64,000 nt of DNA from contig NZ_NFJT01000004.1 in assembly GCF_002160015.1 (NCBI RefSeq), positions 62,001 to 126,000 of the forward strand. The letters run 5' to 3'. The notes under the pieces are model-generated. The model saw only the letters and a list, made by a program, of their open reading frames with translations, was not told the origin of the DNA and made no database searches. A program made the translations under genes and the position numbers. The DNA comes from Anaerofilum sp. An201. Lineage in GTDB: Bacteria; Bacillota; Clostridia; Oscillospirales; Ruminococcaceae. Of this stretch, positions 16,602-24,993 are shown in pieces (the first letter of the stretch is position 1; each line of letters starts with the position of its first letter).

Positions 16602-16656
16602 AAGCCTTCCCCTGGCAGGGGAAGGTGCCGCCAGAAGGCGGCGGATGAGGTCGAAG
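16602..16656. repeat. Dispersed palindromic repeat, copy 2
   Basis: CCTTCCCCTGGCAGGGGAAGG is followed by GCCGCC/GGCGGC and GGATGAGGTCGAA. It begins directly after the scfB stop. It could act as a weak terminator or RNA hairpin. Confidence 0.8.
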
Positions 16657-16708
16657 CCATCCCGCCCGCCGGACACGTTCCCGCAAAAAACACAAAAACC
16701 ATCCCCGC

Positions 16709-16746
16709 CGCAAGGCCGCTCCCACCCCGGGAGCGGCCTTGCTTTT
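16709..16746 (+). terminator. Intrinsic terminator after scfB
   Basis: GCAAGGCCGCTCCC pairs with GGGAGCGGCCTTGC, followed by TTTTCC. Confidence 0.85.
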
Positions 16747-16863
16747 CCTCTCCTTTACACCCCGCAGACAAAAAACTGGTGGCATTGTCTGAAAAAATGT
16801 GATATACTGTTAATGCATCGTGCATAATACACAAAAAGCGGTGCAAGAGGAGACGTGTTTTTT

Positions 16864-18174
16864 ATGTGGTATCAAAACGCAGTTGTCTATCAGATCTATC
16901 CCCTGGGTGCCTGTGGGGCTCCGCGCGAGAACGACGGCATCACCGTTTCCCGCATCTCGCAGCTGGAAAGCTGGGTGCCTCACCTGCAGAAGCTGGGCGT
17001 GACGGCGGTGCTGTTCAACCCCCTCTTCGAGAGCGACCGCCACGGCTACGACACCCGTGATTATACAAAGCTGGACTGCCGCCTGGGCACCAATGCCGAC
17101 TTCGCATCGCTCTGCACCGCGCTGCATGCGGCGGGCATCCGCATCATTCTGGACGGCGTGTTCAACCACGTGGGCCGGGGCTTCTGGGCCTTCCAGGACG
17201 TGCTGCGGAACCGCGAGAACAGCCCCTATAAAGACTGGTTCCACATCAACTTCGGCGGCAACTCAAACTACAACGACGGCCTGTGGTACGAGGGCTGGGA
17301 GGGCCACTTCGAGCTGGTCAAGCTGAACCTGCACAATCCCGCCGTGGTGGACTACCTGCTGCAATGCGTGCACGGCTGGGTGTCCCAGTTCGGCATCGAC
17401 GGCCTGCGCCTCGACGTGGCCTACTGTCTGGATTTCGATTTTCTGCGCCGCCTGCGCAGCTTCTGCGACGGTCTCAAGCCCGATTTCGTGCTGGTCGGCG
17501 AGCTGCTGCACGGCGACTACAACCGCTGGGTGAACGACCAGATGCTGCACAGCTGCACCAACTACGAGTGCTACAAGGGCCTGTATTCCGCCTTCAACAG
17601 CATGAACCTGTTCGAGATCGGCCACAGTCTGGGCCGCCAGTTCGGACCGGAAAACTGGACGCTCTACCGCGGCAAACAGCTGCTCTCCTTCGCGGATAAC
17701 CACGACGTCACCCGCCTGGCCAGCATCCTTGCGAACAAAGAGCCCATCCGCCCGCTGTACGGCGTGCTGTTCGGCATGCCCGGCACCCCGTGCCTGTACT
17801 ACGGCAGCGAATGGGGGATGGAGGGCCGCAAGCAGGACGGCGACGACGCGCTGCGCCCCGCGGTGGAAACGCCGGTGTGGAACGAGCTGACCGACTGGAT
17901 GGCCGCACTGGCCGCTGCACGCGCCCAGAGTCCGGCGCTGTGCGAGGGCGACTACAAGACGGTGCTGCTGACCAATAAGCAGTTCATCTTCCAGCGGCAG
18001 GGAGGCGGGCAGCGCGTCCTGGTGGCGATCAATGCGGACGAAGCGCCCTACACCGCCCACTTCGACGCCGGCTGCGGCATGGCCACCGACCTCATCACCG
18101 GCCGGCCGCACGACTTCGGCGGCGGCAGCACGCTTGCGCCGTACAGCGCGGCCTTCTGGCTGTGTGAGCGCTGA
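16864..18174 (+). CDS. GH13 alpha-amylase family glycosidase
   Basis: The ATG at 16864 is preferred over the GTG at 16855 because AGAGGAG lies 11 bases upstream of it but only 2 bases from the GTG. The 436-residue enzyme shows the GH13 conserved regions: DGVFNH, the nucleophile in GLRLDVAY (Asp184), the acid/base in VGEL (Glu213) and NHD (Asp281). There is no signal peptide, so it acts in the cytoplasm. The small size resembles intracellular maltodextrin or cyclomaltodextrin-degrading members. The exact specificity is not determinable. It is followed by an acyltransferase-like gene in the same unit. Confidence 0.88.
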   Translation: MWYQNAVVYQIYPLGACGAPRENDGITVSRISQLESWVPHLQKLGVTAVLFNPLFESDRHGYDTRDYTKLDCRLGTNADFASLCTALHAAGIRIILDGVFNHVGRGFWAFQDVLRNRENSPYKDWFHINFGGNSNYNDGLWYEGWEGHFELVKLNLHNPAVVDYLLQCVHGWVSQFGIDGLRLDVAYCLDFDFLRRLRSFCDGLKPDFVLVGELLHGDYNRWVNDQMLHSCTNYECYKGLYSAFNSMNLFEIGHSLGRQFGPENWTLYRGKQLLSFADNHDVTRLASILANKEPIRPLYGVLFGMPGTPCLYYGSEWGMEGRKQDGDDALRPAVETPVWNELTDWMAALAAARAQSPALCEGDYKTVLLTNKQFIFQRQGGGQRVLVAINADEAPYTAHFDAGCGMATDLITGRPHDFGGGSTLAPYSAAFWLCER

Positions 18175-18191
18175 GAGGGAGGCGAGCCGAA

Positions 18192-19043
18192 TTGCACCTG
18201 ACACAGGGGTTTACCCCCCATTGGATCAGCTGGATCTGCACCGCCATCGAGCTGCCGGAGCCTGTCACCGAGGCGGTGCTGGGCCTGCTGCCGCGGCTGG
18301 ACCGCCCCGACATCATTGCGCTGGCCGGCGGCCTCACCGAGCCGAACACCGCCGAAGCCGCCTGCAAAGCGCTGGGTGAAAAGCTCTGCCCCGACCCGGA
18401 CGGCTACAAGATCCTGACGGTGCAGCTGGCGACGCTGTCGCTGCTGCCCGCCCGGCTGGAGAAGATGGGGCTGGGCATGGACGTTTTTCTCGCCACCGCG
18501 CGGGTCTTTACCCGGTTCGTGGACGAGCACATGGCCTCCTTCGGGCGGTATGGGTTCGACCGCAGCTGGTGGACCTGGCGGCAGACATCGGGGCTGGTGG
18601 TGCGGCTGGGCGCGCTGGAATTCGAGCGCATCGACCGCTATGACGGCCCGGAGTTCGCCGGCCTGCACAAGGACCAGCCGGTCATCGGGCTGCACATCCC
18701 CGGCGGGGCAAAGCTGTCGGACGAGAGCATCGCGGCCAGCCTTTCCCGCGCGCGTGCGCTGTGGCCGGGGCGCCCGGTCGTCTGCTTCAGCTGGCTGCTG
18801 GCGCCGGCGCTGGAGGACCTGCTGCCGGAGGGCGGCATCCGTTCGCTGCGCCGCATTTTCACGCCCGGCCCGGCCGATCCGGACAACGACGATTTCGTCC
18901 AGTGGATCTTCTGCGACCCCTCCCTCGCGCCGCAGCAGTGGCCGGAGGACACCCGCCTGCGCCGCGCCGTGAAGGCATATGTATTGTCCGGCGGGCAGAT
19001 CGGGGCCGGCTGGGGGATCGCGCGGGAGAAAAACGTCGAATAA
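18192..19043 (+). CDS. Acyltransferase-domain protein
   Basis: A TTG at 18192 with GAGGGAGG upstream starts a 283-residue soluble protein. The N-terminal half is helical. The C-terminal half (about residues 155-280), containing GLHIPGGAKLSDESIAASL, resembles a GNAT-type acyltransferase fold as found in Clostridia proteins annotated acyltransferase domain-containing. The substrate is unknown. It lies 17 bases behind the GH13 gene and is probably co-transcribed. Confidence 0.65.
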   Translation: MHLTQGFTPHWISWICTAIELPEPVTEAVLGLLPRLDRPDIIALAGGLTEPNTAEAACKALGEKLCPDPDGYKILTVQLATLSLLPARLEKMGLGMDVFLATARVFTRFVDEHMASFGRYGFDRSWWTWRQTSGLVVRLGALEFERIDRYDGPEFAGLHKDQPVIGLHIPGGAKLSDESIAASLSRARALWPGRPVVCFSWLLAPALEDLLPEGGIRSLRRIFTPGPADPDNDDFVQWIFCDPSLAPQQWPEDTRLRRAVKAYVLSGGQIGAGWGIAREKNVE

Positions 19044-19067
19044 GGGAAGGTATCTGCGAAAACTGTA

Positions 19068-19096
19068 TTGACTTTCGCGTCAAAAAAAGCTATCAT
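19068..19096 (+). promoter_or_regulatory. Promoter of the polyamine cluster leader
   Basis: TTGACT (19068-19073) and TATCAT (19091-19096) with 17-base spacing. Transcription should start near 19103. Confidence 0.65.
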
Positions 19097-19102
19097 AATT
19101 AA

Positions 19103-19455
19103 GACATGGGACCTTGAGTACCCCGAGAGATTTCCATGCAAATATTCTTCGACCACCCATCCTCATGGGTCAAGGCCATACGGACAGCCGGGTCAACTGC
19201 CGAGCGGCAACGCAGGTTGCCATTATTGATTGAGTTCAAAGCTCAAATTTTATAAGTTGGTTACTTTATAACCGGTGCATGATGCACATCAACTTGTGAA
19301 ACGGTCAATAAGAGTAGTAGAGATATTTGCTGTACACACTCTGGAGTTGCGGTCCCGGCGGGCAGAAGGCGGCTTTGTACCGCCGCGTTCATCGCGGAAA
19401 AACGACCAAACGCGCAAGTGATGCATCGGTTGCATCGCCTGTGCGTTTTTTTCAT
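19103..19455 (+). ncRNA. Structured leader RNA upstream of speD, class unknown
   Basis: The roughly 350-nt region between a good promoter and speD has no gene but many pairings. CCTTGA (19112-19117) pairs with TCAAGG (19170-19175), enclosing hairpin CCCAT/ATGGG (19156-19169). Further hairpins are GGCAAC/GTTGCC (19206-19221), TTGAG/CTCAA (19230-19246) and GGCGG/CCGCC (19368-19384). The last shares two bases with CCGCG/CGCGG (19383-19397), so the two may compete. An intrinsic terminator closes it. This is either a standalone structured RNA (raiA-class is a guess I cannot verify) or a riboswitch-like attenuator for polyamine genes. I do not recognise a known SAM riboswitch core. Confidence 0.55.
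19409..19452 (+). terminator. Terminator at end of the speD leader
   Basis: CGCGCA pairs with TGTGCG and GTGATGCA with TTGCATCGC around a TCGG loop, followed by seven T. It ends about 34 bases before the speD ATG, so read-through is needed to express the genes behind it unless a second promoter exists. Confidence 0.88.
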
Positions 19456-19485
19456 GCCATAAAAACGGTCAAGGAGGGTTCCGCT

Positions 19486-20247
19486 ATGGAACAAAAGCTG
19501 AAACTGTACGGCTTCAACAACTTAACAAAGGCGCTCAGCTTTAACATTTACGACGTCTGCTACGCCAAGACCCCCCGGGAGCAGAGAGACTATATCGCCT
19601 ACATCGACGAGCAGTACAATTCCCAGCGCCTGACCAAGATCCTCACCACCCTCACCGATATGATCGGCGCCACCGTGCTGAACATCTCCAGCCAGGACTA
19701 CGAGCCGCAGGGCGCGTCGGTCACGCTGCTGATCGCCGAAGGCCCGGTCACGCTGCCGCGGGGCGAGACGCAGGTGGCGCATCTGGACAAAAGCCATGTC
19801 ACGGTGCACACCTACCCCGAATACCATCCCGAGACCTGCCTGGCCACCTTCCGGGTGGACATCGACGTGGCCACCTGCGGCGAGATCACCCCGCTGTCCA
19901 CGCTGGACTACCTGATCGGGTCGTTCGATTCCGACATCATCACGATGGACTACCGGGTGCGCGGCTTCACCCGCGACGTGAACGGCCGCAAGCTGTTCAT
20001 GGACCACGACGTCACCTCCATCCAGGACTATATCGACCCCGCCACCCTCAAGCGGTACGATGCGGTGGACATCAATGTCTACCAGGCCAACCTGTTCCAC
20101 ACCCGCATGATGCTCAAGGATGTGGACCTGCAAAACTATCTGTTCAACACCGATGTCTATGAGCTGCCGCCCAAAACGCGGCTGGACATCATGGACAGCC
20201 TGCGCCGCGAGATGATCGAGATCTTCAGCGGCAGCAACATCTATTAA
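19486..20247 (+). CDS. speD: S-adenosylmethionine decarboxylase proenzyme
   Basis: The ATG at 19486 follows AAGGAGGG. The 253-residue proenzyme resembles the E. coli-type class: self-cleavage before the serine in [13 protein letters not shown] (Ser103) generates the pyruvoyl cofactor. It makes decarboxylated AdoMet, the aminopropyl donor for SpeE encoded two genes downstream. It is the first gene of the polyamine cluster, behind the structured leader and terminator. Confidence 0.95.
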   Translation: MEQKLKLYGFNNLTKALSFNIYDVCYAKTPREQRDYIAYIDEQYNSQRLTKILTTLTDMIGATVLNISSQDYEPQGASVTLLIAEGPVTLPRGETQVAHLDKSHVTVHTYPEYHPETCLATFRVDIDVATCGEITPLSTLDYLIGSFDSDIITMDYRVRGFTRDVNGRKLFMDHDVTSIQDYIDPATLKRYDAVDINVYQANLFHTRMMLKDVDLQNYLFNTDVYELPPKTRLDIMDSLRREMIEIFSGSNIY

Positions 20248-20264
20248 ACAGGGGGAGAAGCCCA

Positions 20265-21719
20265 TTGACCAAGCTTTCACAGCAGCGCGCTCCCATCTAC
20301 GAGGCGCTGGAACACTTCCGAAAAATGCGGGTGGTCCCGTTCGACGTGCCCGGCCACAAGCGCGGCCGCGGCAACCCGGAGCTGGCCGCCCTGCTGGGCG
20401 AGACCTGCGTGCAGATGGACGTGAACTCCATGAAGCCGCTGGATAACCTGTGCCATCCCATCTCGGTCATCCGCGAGGCCGAGGAGCTGGCCGCCGATGC
20501 CTTCGGCGCCGCCCACGCCTTCCTGATGGTGGGCGGCACCACCAGCGCCGTGCAGAGCATGATCCTGTCGGTGGCAAAGCGGGGCGATAAGATCATCCTG
20601 CCGCGCAACGTCCACCGCAGCGTGATGGGAGCCATGGTGCTGTGCGGCGCGGTGCCGGTGTATGTGAACCCCGCCTGCGACGACCGCCTGGGCATCCCGC
20701 TGGGGATGCGGGTGCAGGACGTGGAGGACGCTATCCGCCGCAACCCGGACGCCAAGGCCATTCTGGTGAACAACCCCACCTACTACGGCATCTGCTCGGA
20801 TCTGCGCAGCATCGTCAAACTGGCCCACAGCCACGGGATGCTCTGCCTGGCCGACGAGGCCCACGGCACCCACTTCTATTTCAACGAAAACCTGCCGGTG
20901 TCCGCGATGGAAGCGGGCGCTGATATGGCCGCCGTGTCGATGCACAAATCGGGCGGCAGCCTCACCCAGAGCTCGCTGCTGCTGGCCGGCCCGGCCATGC
21001 AGGAGGGCCATGTGCGCCAGATCATCAACCTCACCCAGACCACCAGCGGCTCCTATCTGCTCCTGTCCAGCCTGGACATCTCCCGCCGCAACCTGGCGCT
21101 GCGGGGGCGGGAATCCTTTGCCCGCGTGATGGAGCTGGCTGAGTATGCCCGCAGCGAGATCAACGCCATCGGCGGCTACTACGCCTATTCCCGCGAGCTG
21201 ATCAACGGCGACAGCATCTTCGACTTCGACGTGACAAAGCTCTCTGTGAACACGCTGGACATCGGCCTGGCGGGCATCGAGGTCTACGACCTGCTGCGCG
21301 ACGAGTACGACATCCAGATCGAGTTCGGCGACTTGGGCAACATCCTGGCCTACCTGTCGATCGGCGACCGCCAGCGCGAAGTGGAGCGCCTGGTCAGCGC
21401 GATGGCCGAAGTGCGGCGCCGGTTCGGCAAGGGGCGCGCCGGCCTGATGAAGCAGGAGTACATCGAGCCGCATGTGGCGGTGTCCCCGCAGGACGCCTTC
21501 TACGCCGCCAAGGAATCGCTGCCCATCCGGGAGACGGAGGGCCGCATCTGCAGCGAGTTCGTGATGTGCTATCCGCCGGGCATCCCCATCCTGGCGCCCG
21601 GCGAGAAGATCACCAAACCGATCCTCGATTATATCCAGTATGCCAAGGAGAAGGGCTGCTCGATGACCGGCCCGGAAAATCCCGAGATCGAGTATCTGAA
21701 CGTATTGAAAGGGGTGTAA
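20265..21719 (+). CDS. speA: Arginine/lysine/ornithine decarboxylase, polyamine cluster
   Basis: TTG start with GGGGGAGA upstream, 17 bases after speD. The 484-residue PLP enzyme of the Bacillus SpeA-like type has VPFDVPGHKRGRGN at the N-terminus and the PLP lysine in SMHKSGGSLTQS. Because an agmatinase gene lies two genes downstream, arginine is the most likely substrate, giving agmatine. The symbol rests on this context. The paralogue at 13.4-14.8 kb shares the architecture but not the neighbourhood. Confidence 0.85.
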   Translation: MTKLSQQRAPIYEALEHFRKMRVVPFDVPGHKRGRGNPELAALLGETCVQMDVNSMKPLDNLCHPISVIREAEELAADAFGAAHAFLMVGGTTSAVQSMILSVAKRGDKIILPRNVHRSVMGAMVLCGAVPVYVNPACDDRLGIPLGMRVQDVEDAIRRNPDAKAILVNNPTYYGICSDLRSIVKLAHSHGMLCLADEAHGTHFYFNENLPVSAMEAGADMAAVSMHKSGGSLTQSSLLLAGPAMQEGHVRQIINLTQTTSGSYLLLSSLDISRRNLALRGRESFARVMELAEYARSEINAIGGYYAYSRELINGDSIFDFDVTKLSVNTLDIGLAGIEVYDLLRDEYDIQIEFGDLGNILAYLSIGDRQREVERLVSAMAEVRRRFGKGRAGLMKQEYIEPHVAVSPQDAFYAAKESLPIRETEGRICSEFVMCYPPGIPILAPGEKITKPILDYIQYAKEKGCSMTGPENPEIEYLNVLKGV

Positions 21720-21720
21720 T

Positions 21721-22572
21721 ATGGACTTCTGGTTTTCTGAGCAGCAGACCCCCAACGTCAAGCTGTCCATCAAGGTAGACCGCCAGCTGTACAGCGGCAA
21801 AAGCGAATTCCAGCGCATCGACGTGTTCGAGTCGCCGGAGTTCGGCCGTTTCCTCACGCTGGACGGCTACATGATGCTCACCGAAAAAGACGAGTTCATC
21901 TACCACGAGATGATCGTGCATGTGCCGATGGCGGTGCATCCGCGGGTGAAGCGGGTGCTGGTGATCGGCGCGGGCGACGGCGGCGTGATCCGCGAGCTGG
22001 CCCGCTACGACGACATCGAGGAGATCGACATGGTGGAGATCGACCCGCTGGTGGTGGAGGTGTGCAAAAAATACCTCCCGCAGACCGCCTGCCGCTTCGA
22101 CGACCCCCGCCTGCACGTCTACTACGAGGACGGCCTGAAATTCATCCGTTCCTGCGAGGACAAATACGACCTCATCATCGTCGATTCCACCGACCCGTTC
22201 GGTCCCGGCGAGGGGCTGTTCACCCGCGAGTTCTACGGAAACTGCTTCAAGGCGCTGAAAGAGGACGGCATCATGGTGAACCAGCACGAGAGCCCCTTCT
22301 ACGACGAGGACGCGGTGGCCTGCCAGCGCGCGCACAAGCGCATCGTGGAGTCGTTCCCCATCAGCCGCGTCTATCAGGCGCACATTCCCACCTATCCGTC
22401 GGGGCATTGGCTGTTCGGGTTCGCGTCCAAGAAGTACCATCCCCTCAAGGACCTGAACGAGACCAAATGGAACATGCGCGGGCTCAAATGCCGCTACTAC
22501 ACCACCACCCTGCACAAGGGCGCGTTTTACCTGCCCGCCTATGTAGAGGAGCTTTTGGAAGATGTTGAATAA
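21721..22572 (+). CDS. speE: Spermidine synthase
   Basis: The 283-residue aminopropyltransferase starts one base after the previous stop. The decarboxylated-AdoMet site GAGDGGVIREL and the acidic catalytic segment IVDSTDPFGPGEGLF are clear. It transfers the aminopropyl group to putrescine, or possibly to agmatine as in some bacteria. Translation is probably coupled on both sides, since it overlaps speB by 11 bases. Confidence 0.95.
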   Translation: MDFWFSEQQTPNVKLSIKVDRQLYSGKSEFQRIDVFESPEFGRFLTLDGYMMLTEKDEFIYHEMIVHVPMAVHPRVKRVLVIGAGDGGVIRELARYDDIEEIDMVEIDPLVVEVCKKYLPQTACRFDDPRLHVYYEDGLKFIRSCEDKYDLIIVDSTDPFGPGEGLFTREFYGNCFKALKEDGIMVNQHESPFYDEDAVACQRAHKRIVESFPISRVYQAHIPTYPSGHWLFGFASKKYHPLKDLNETKWNMRGLKCRYYTTTLHKGAFYLPAYVEELLEDVE

Positions 22573-23416
22573 AAACGTGGAAACCTTTCTGTGCTGCGAC
22601 GCCGAATACGACGACGCCAGGATCGTGCTGTTCGGCGCGCCCTACGACTCCACCACCTCCTACCGCCCCGGCACCCGCTTCGGCAGCCGGGCCATCCGGC
22701 AGGAGTCCTTCGGGGTGGAGAGCTACAGCCCCTATCAGGACGCCGACCTGCTCGACTGCGCCATCTTCGACAGCGGCGACATCGAGTTGAGCTTCGGCGC
22801 CCAGCAGGCGCCCCTGGCCGACATCGAGGACCGCACCGCCACCATCCTGGCCGACGGCAAGCTGCCCTTCATGCTGGGCGGCGAGCATCTGGTCACGCTG
22901 GGCGCCGTGCGCGCGGTGGCGAAAAAACACCCCGACCTGCACATCATCCACTTCGACGCCCACGCCGACCTGCGGGACGACTATCTGGGCGTGCAGCTGT
23001 CCCACGCCTGCGTGCTGCACCGCTGCTGGGACATCCTGGGCGACGGGCGCATCTTCCAGTTCGGCATCCGTTCGGGCGACCGCGAGGAATTCCGCTGGGG
23101 CGAGAAGCACGTCACCACCCGCAAGTTCGACTTTGTGGGCCTGGAGGAGGTGCTGGAGGAGATCGGGGACAAGCCGGTCTACTTCACGCTGGACCTGGAC
23201 GTGCTGGACCCGTCGGTATTCCCCGGCACCGGCACCCCCGAGGCGGGCGGCGTCACCTTCGACCAGCTGCGCCGCGCGGCCACCCTGGTGTGCAAAACGA
23301 TGAACATCGTGGGCTGCGACGTGAACGAGCTGAGCCCTCCCTACGACCCCAGCGGCATCTCCGCGATGGCCGCCTGCAAAATCGTGCGCGAGATGCTTTT
23401 GGCGCTGCAGCGATAA
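22562..23416 (+). CDS. speB: Agmatinase / ureohydrolase
   Basis: The 284-residue enzyme belongs to the arginase/agmatinase family, with Mn-binding motifs GGEH, FDAHADLRD and TLDLDVLDPS followed by the PGTGTPEAGG signature. It would hydrolyse agmatine to putrescine and urea. An aminopropylagmatine substrate is also conceivable in this context. A repeat-rich spacer of about 316 bases follows it. Confidence 0.93.
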   Translation: MLNKNVETFLCCDAEYDDARIVLFGAPYDSTTSYRPGTRFGSRAIRQESFGVESYSPYQDADLLDCAIFDSGDIELSFGAQQAPLADIEDRTATILADGKLPFMLGGEHLVTLGAVRAVAKKHPDLHIIHFDAHADLRDDYLGVQLSHACVLHRCWDILGDGRIFQFGIRSGDREEFRWGEKHVTTRKFDFVGLEEVLEEIGDKPVYFTLDLDVLDPSVFPGTGTPEAGGVTFDQLRRAATLVCKTMNIVGCDVNELSPPYDPSGISAMAACKIVREMLLALQR

Positions 23417-23487
23417 AAAGCACACCAACAAGTTGTATACAATGAGAGAAAAATACAATTTGTAAAAGAGAAAGCGATCTGGTTCGG

Positions 23488-23539
23488 CAGCCTTCCCCTG
23501 GCGGGGGAAGGTGGCGCGGAGCGCCGGATGAGGTCGAAT
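23488..23539. repeat. Dispersed palindromic repeat, copy 3
   Basis: CAGCCTTCCCCTGGCGGGGG, then GGCGCGGAGCGCC and GGATGAGGTCGAA, matching the family seen at 8.9, 16.6 and 26.2 kb. It separates speB from the carboxynorspermidine genes. Confidence 0.75.
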
Positions 23540-23656
23540 CTGTAAGGCAGAAGAAGGCCGGAATCAGAACCACGCGCCGGATGAGGCCGAATCTGCAAGG
23601 CAGAAGAAAGCCGGCACCAGGACCACGCGCCGGATGCGGCCGAGCCTGCAAAACAG
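23521..23656. repeat. 53-bp tandem repeat, about 2.6 copies
   Basis: Units start at 23521, 23574 and 23627 with GCGCCGGATG-GG-CGA-CTG-AA-GCAG. The period is exactly 53 bases, with a few substitutions between units. The first unit is the tail of the dispersed repeat, which appears to have been amplified. Confidence 0.8.
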
Positions 23657-23732
23657 ACCGCGGGCCAAAAAGTAAATCGAAAACATTGCCCCCAAGGGGC
23701 GCATCACCATCCCACCAAAGGAGGAAACACAC

Positions 23733-24992
23733 ATGAGCAAAGTTCTCATCATCGGCTGCGGCGGCGTCGCTTCCGTCGCCATCCACAAGTGCTGCCAGAA
23801 CAGCGAGGTATTCAGCGAGATCTGCATCGCCAGCCGCACCAAGTCCAAGTGCGACGCCCTGAAGGCCAAGCTGGAGGGCACCACCGCCACCAAGATCACC
23901 ACCGAGCAGGTGGACGCCGACGACCTGCAGCAGGTGATCGACCTGATCAGGAAGGTCCAGCCCGATCTGGTGATGAACATCGCGCTGCCCTATCAGGATC
24001 TGGTCATCATGGACGCCTGCCTGGCCTGCGGCGTGAACTATCTGGACACCGCCAACTACGAGCCGGAGAACCTGGACGATCCCGAATGGAAAGCCGCCTA
24101 CGAAAAGCGCTGCAAGGAGGAGGGCTTCTCGGCCTACTTCGACTACAGCTACCAGTGGGCCTATAAGGAGAAATTCGAGAAGGCCGGCCTGACCGCCCTG
24201 CTGGGCACCGGTTTCGACCCGGGCGTCACCCAGGCCTACTGCGCCTATGCCCAGAAACACCTGTTCGACGAGATCGACACCATCGACATCCTCGACTGCA
24301 ACGGCGGTGACCACGGCTATCCCTTCGCCACCAACTTCAACCCCGAGATCAACCTGCGCGAGGTATCCGCCCCCGGTTCCTACTGGGAGAACGGCCACTG
24401 GGTGGAGACCGAGCCGATGGAGATCAAGCGCGAGTACAACTTCGACGGCGTGGGCCAGAAGGACATGTACCTGCTGCACCACGAGGAGATCGAGTCGCTG
24501 GCCAAGAACATCCCGAACGTCAAGCGCATCCGCTTCTTCATGACCTTCGGCCAGAGCTACCTCACCCACATGAAGTGTCTGGAGAACGTGGGCATGCTGT
24601 CCACCGAGCCGGTCGAGTTTGAAGGCCACCAGATCGTTCCCATCCAGTTCCTGAAAGCGCTGCTGCCCGACCCCGCCTCGCTGGGCCCCCGCACCGTGGG
24701 CAAGACCAACATCGGCTGCATCTTCACCGGCAAGAAGGACGGCAAGGAAAAGACCGCCTATATCTACAACATCTGCGACCACCAGGAGTGCTACAAGGAG
24801 GTCGGTTCCCAGGCCATCAGCTACACCACCGGCGTGCCTGCGATGATCGGCGCCATGATGCTGCTCACCGGCAGGTGGAACAAGCCGGGCGTCTACACCG
24901 TGGAGGAGTTCGATCCGGACCCCTACATGGACGCGCTGAACAAGTGGGGCCTGCCCTGGCAGGTGAACGAGAACCCCGTTCTGGTGGACTGA
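23733..24992 (+). CDS. Carboxynorspermidine synthase, saccharopine dehydrogenase family
   Basis: AAAGGAGG precedes the ATG. The 419-residue enzyme has an N-terminal Rossmann motif (VLIIGCGGVASVAIHKC) and the saccharopine-dehydrogenase-like C-terminal domain. With nspC immediately downstream, the function is NADPH-dependent condensation of aspartate semialdehyde with putrescine (carboxyspermidine), diaminopropane or agmatine. This provides a second, AdoMet-independent way to spermidine beside speD/speE in the same cluster. Confidence 0.9.
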   Translation: MSKVLIIGCGGVASVAIHKCCQNSEVFSEICIASRTKSKCDALKAKLEGTTATKITTEQVDADDLQQVIDLIRKVQPDLVMNIALPYQDLVIMDACLACGVNYLDTANYEPENLDDPEWKAAYEKRCKEEGFSAYFDYSYQWAYKEKFEKAGLTALLGTGFDPGVTQAYCAYAQKHLFDEIDTIDILDCNGGDHGYPFATNFNPEINLREVSAPGSYWENGHWVETEPMEIKREYNFDGVGQKDMYLLHHEEIESLAKNIPNVKRIRFFMTFGQSYLTHMKCLENVGMLSTEPVEFEGHQIVPIQFLKALLPDPASLGPRTVGKTNIGCIFTGKKDGKEKTAYIYNICDHQECYKEVGSQAISYTTGVPAMIGAMMLLTGRWNKPGVYTVEEFDPDPYMDALNKWGLPWQVNENPVLVD

Positions 24993-24993
24993 T

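Noticed and set aside
16855..16857. GTG as start of the GH13 gene
   Set aside because: It lies only 2 bases from the ribosome binding site. The ATG at 16864 has normal spacing.
19360..19400. T-box-like sequence GTACCGCCGCG in the speD leader
   Set aside because: It resembles the T-box core only in part. The rest of the conserved sequence and stem I motifs are not found, and the downstream genes are not aminoacyl-tRNA synthetase or amino-acid genes.
20277..21857. 526-codon minus-strand frame opposite the arginine decarboxylase gene
   Set aside because: Antisense shadow typical of GC-rich coding DNA. The plus strand holds an intact PLP enzyme.
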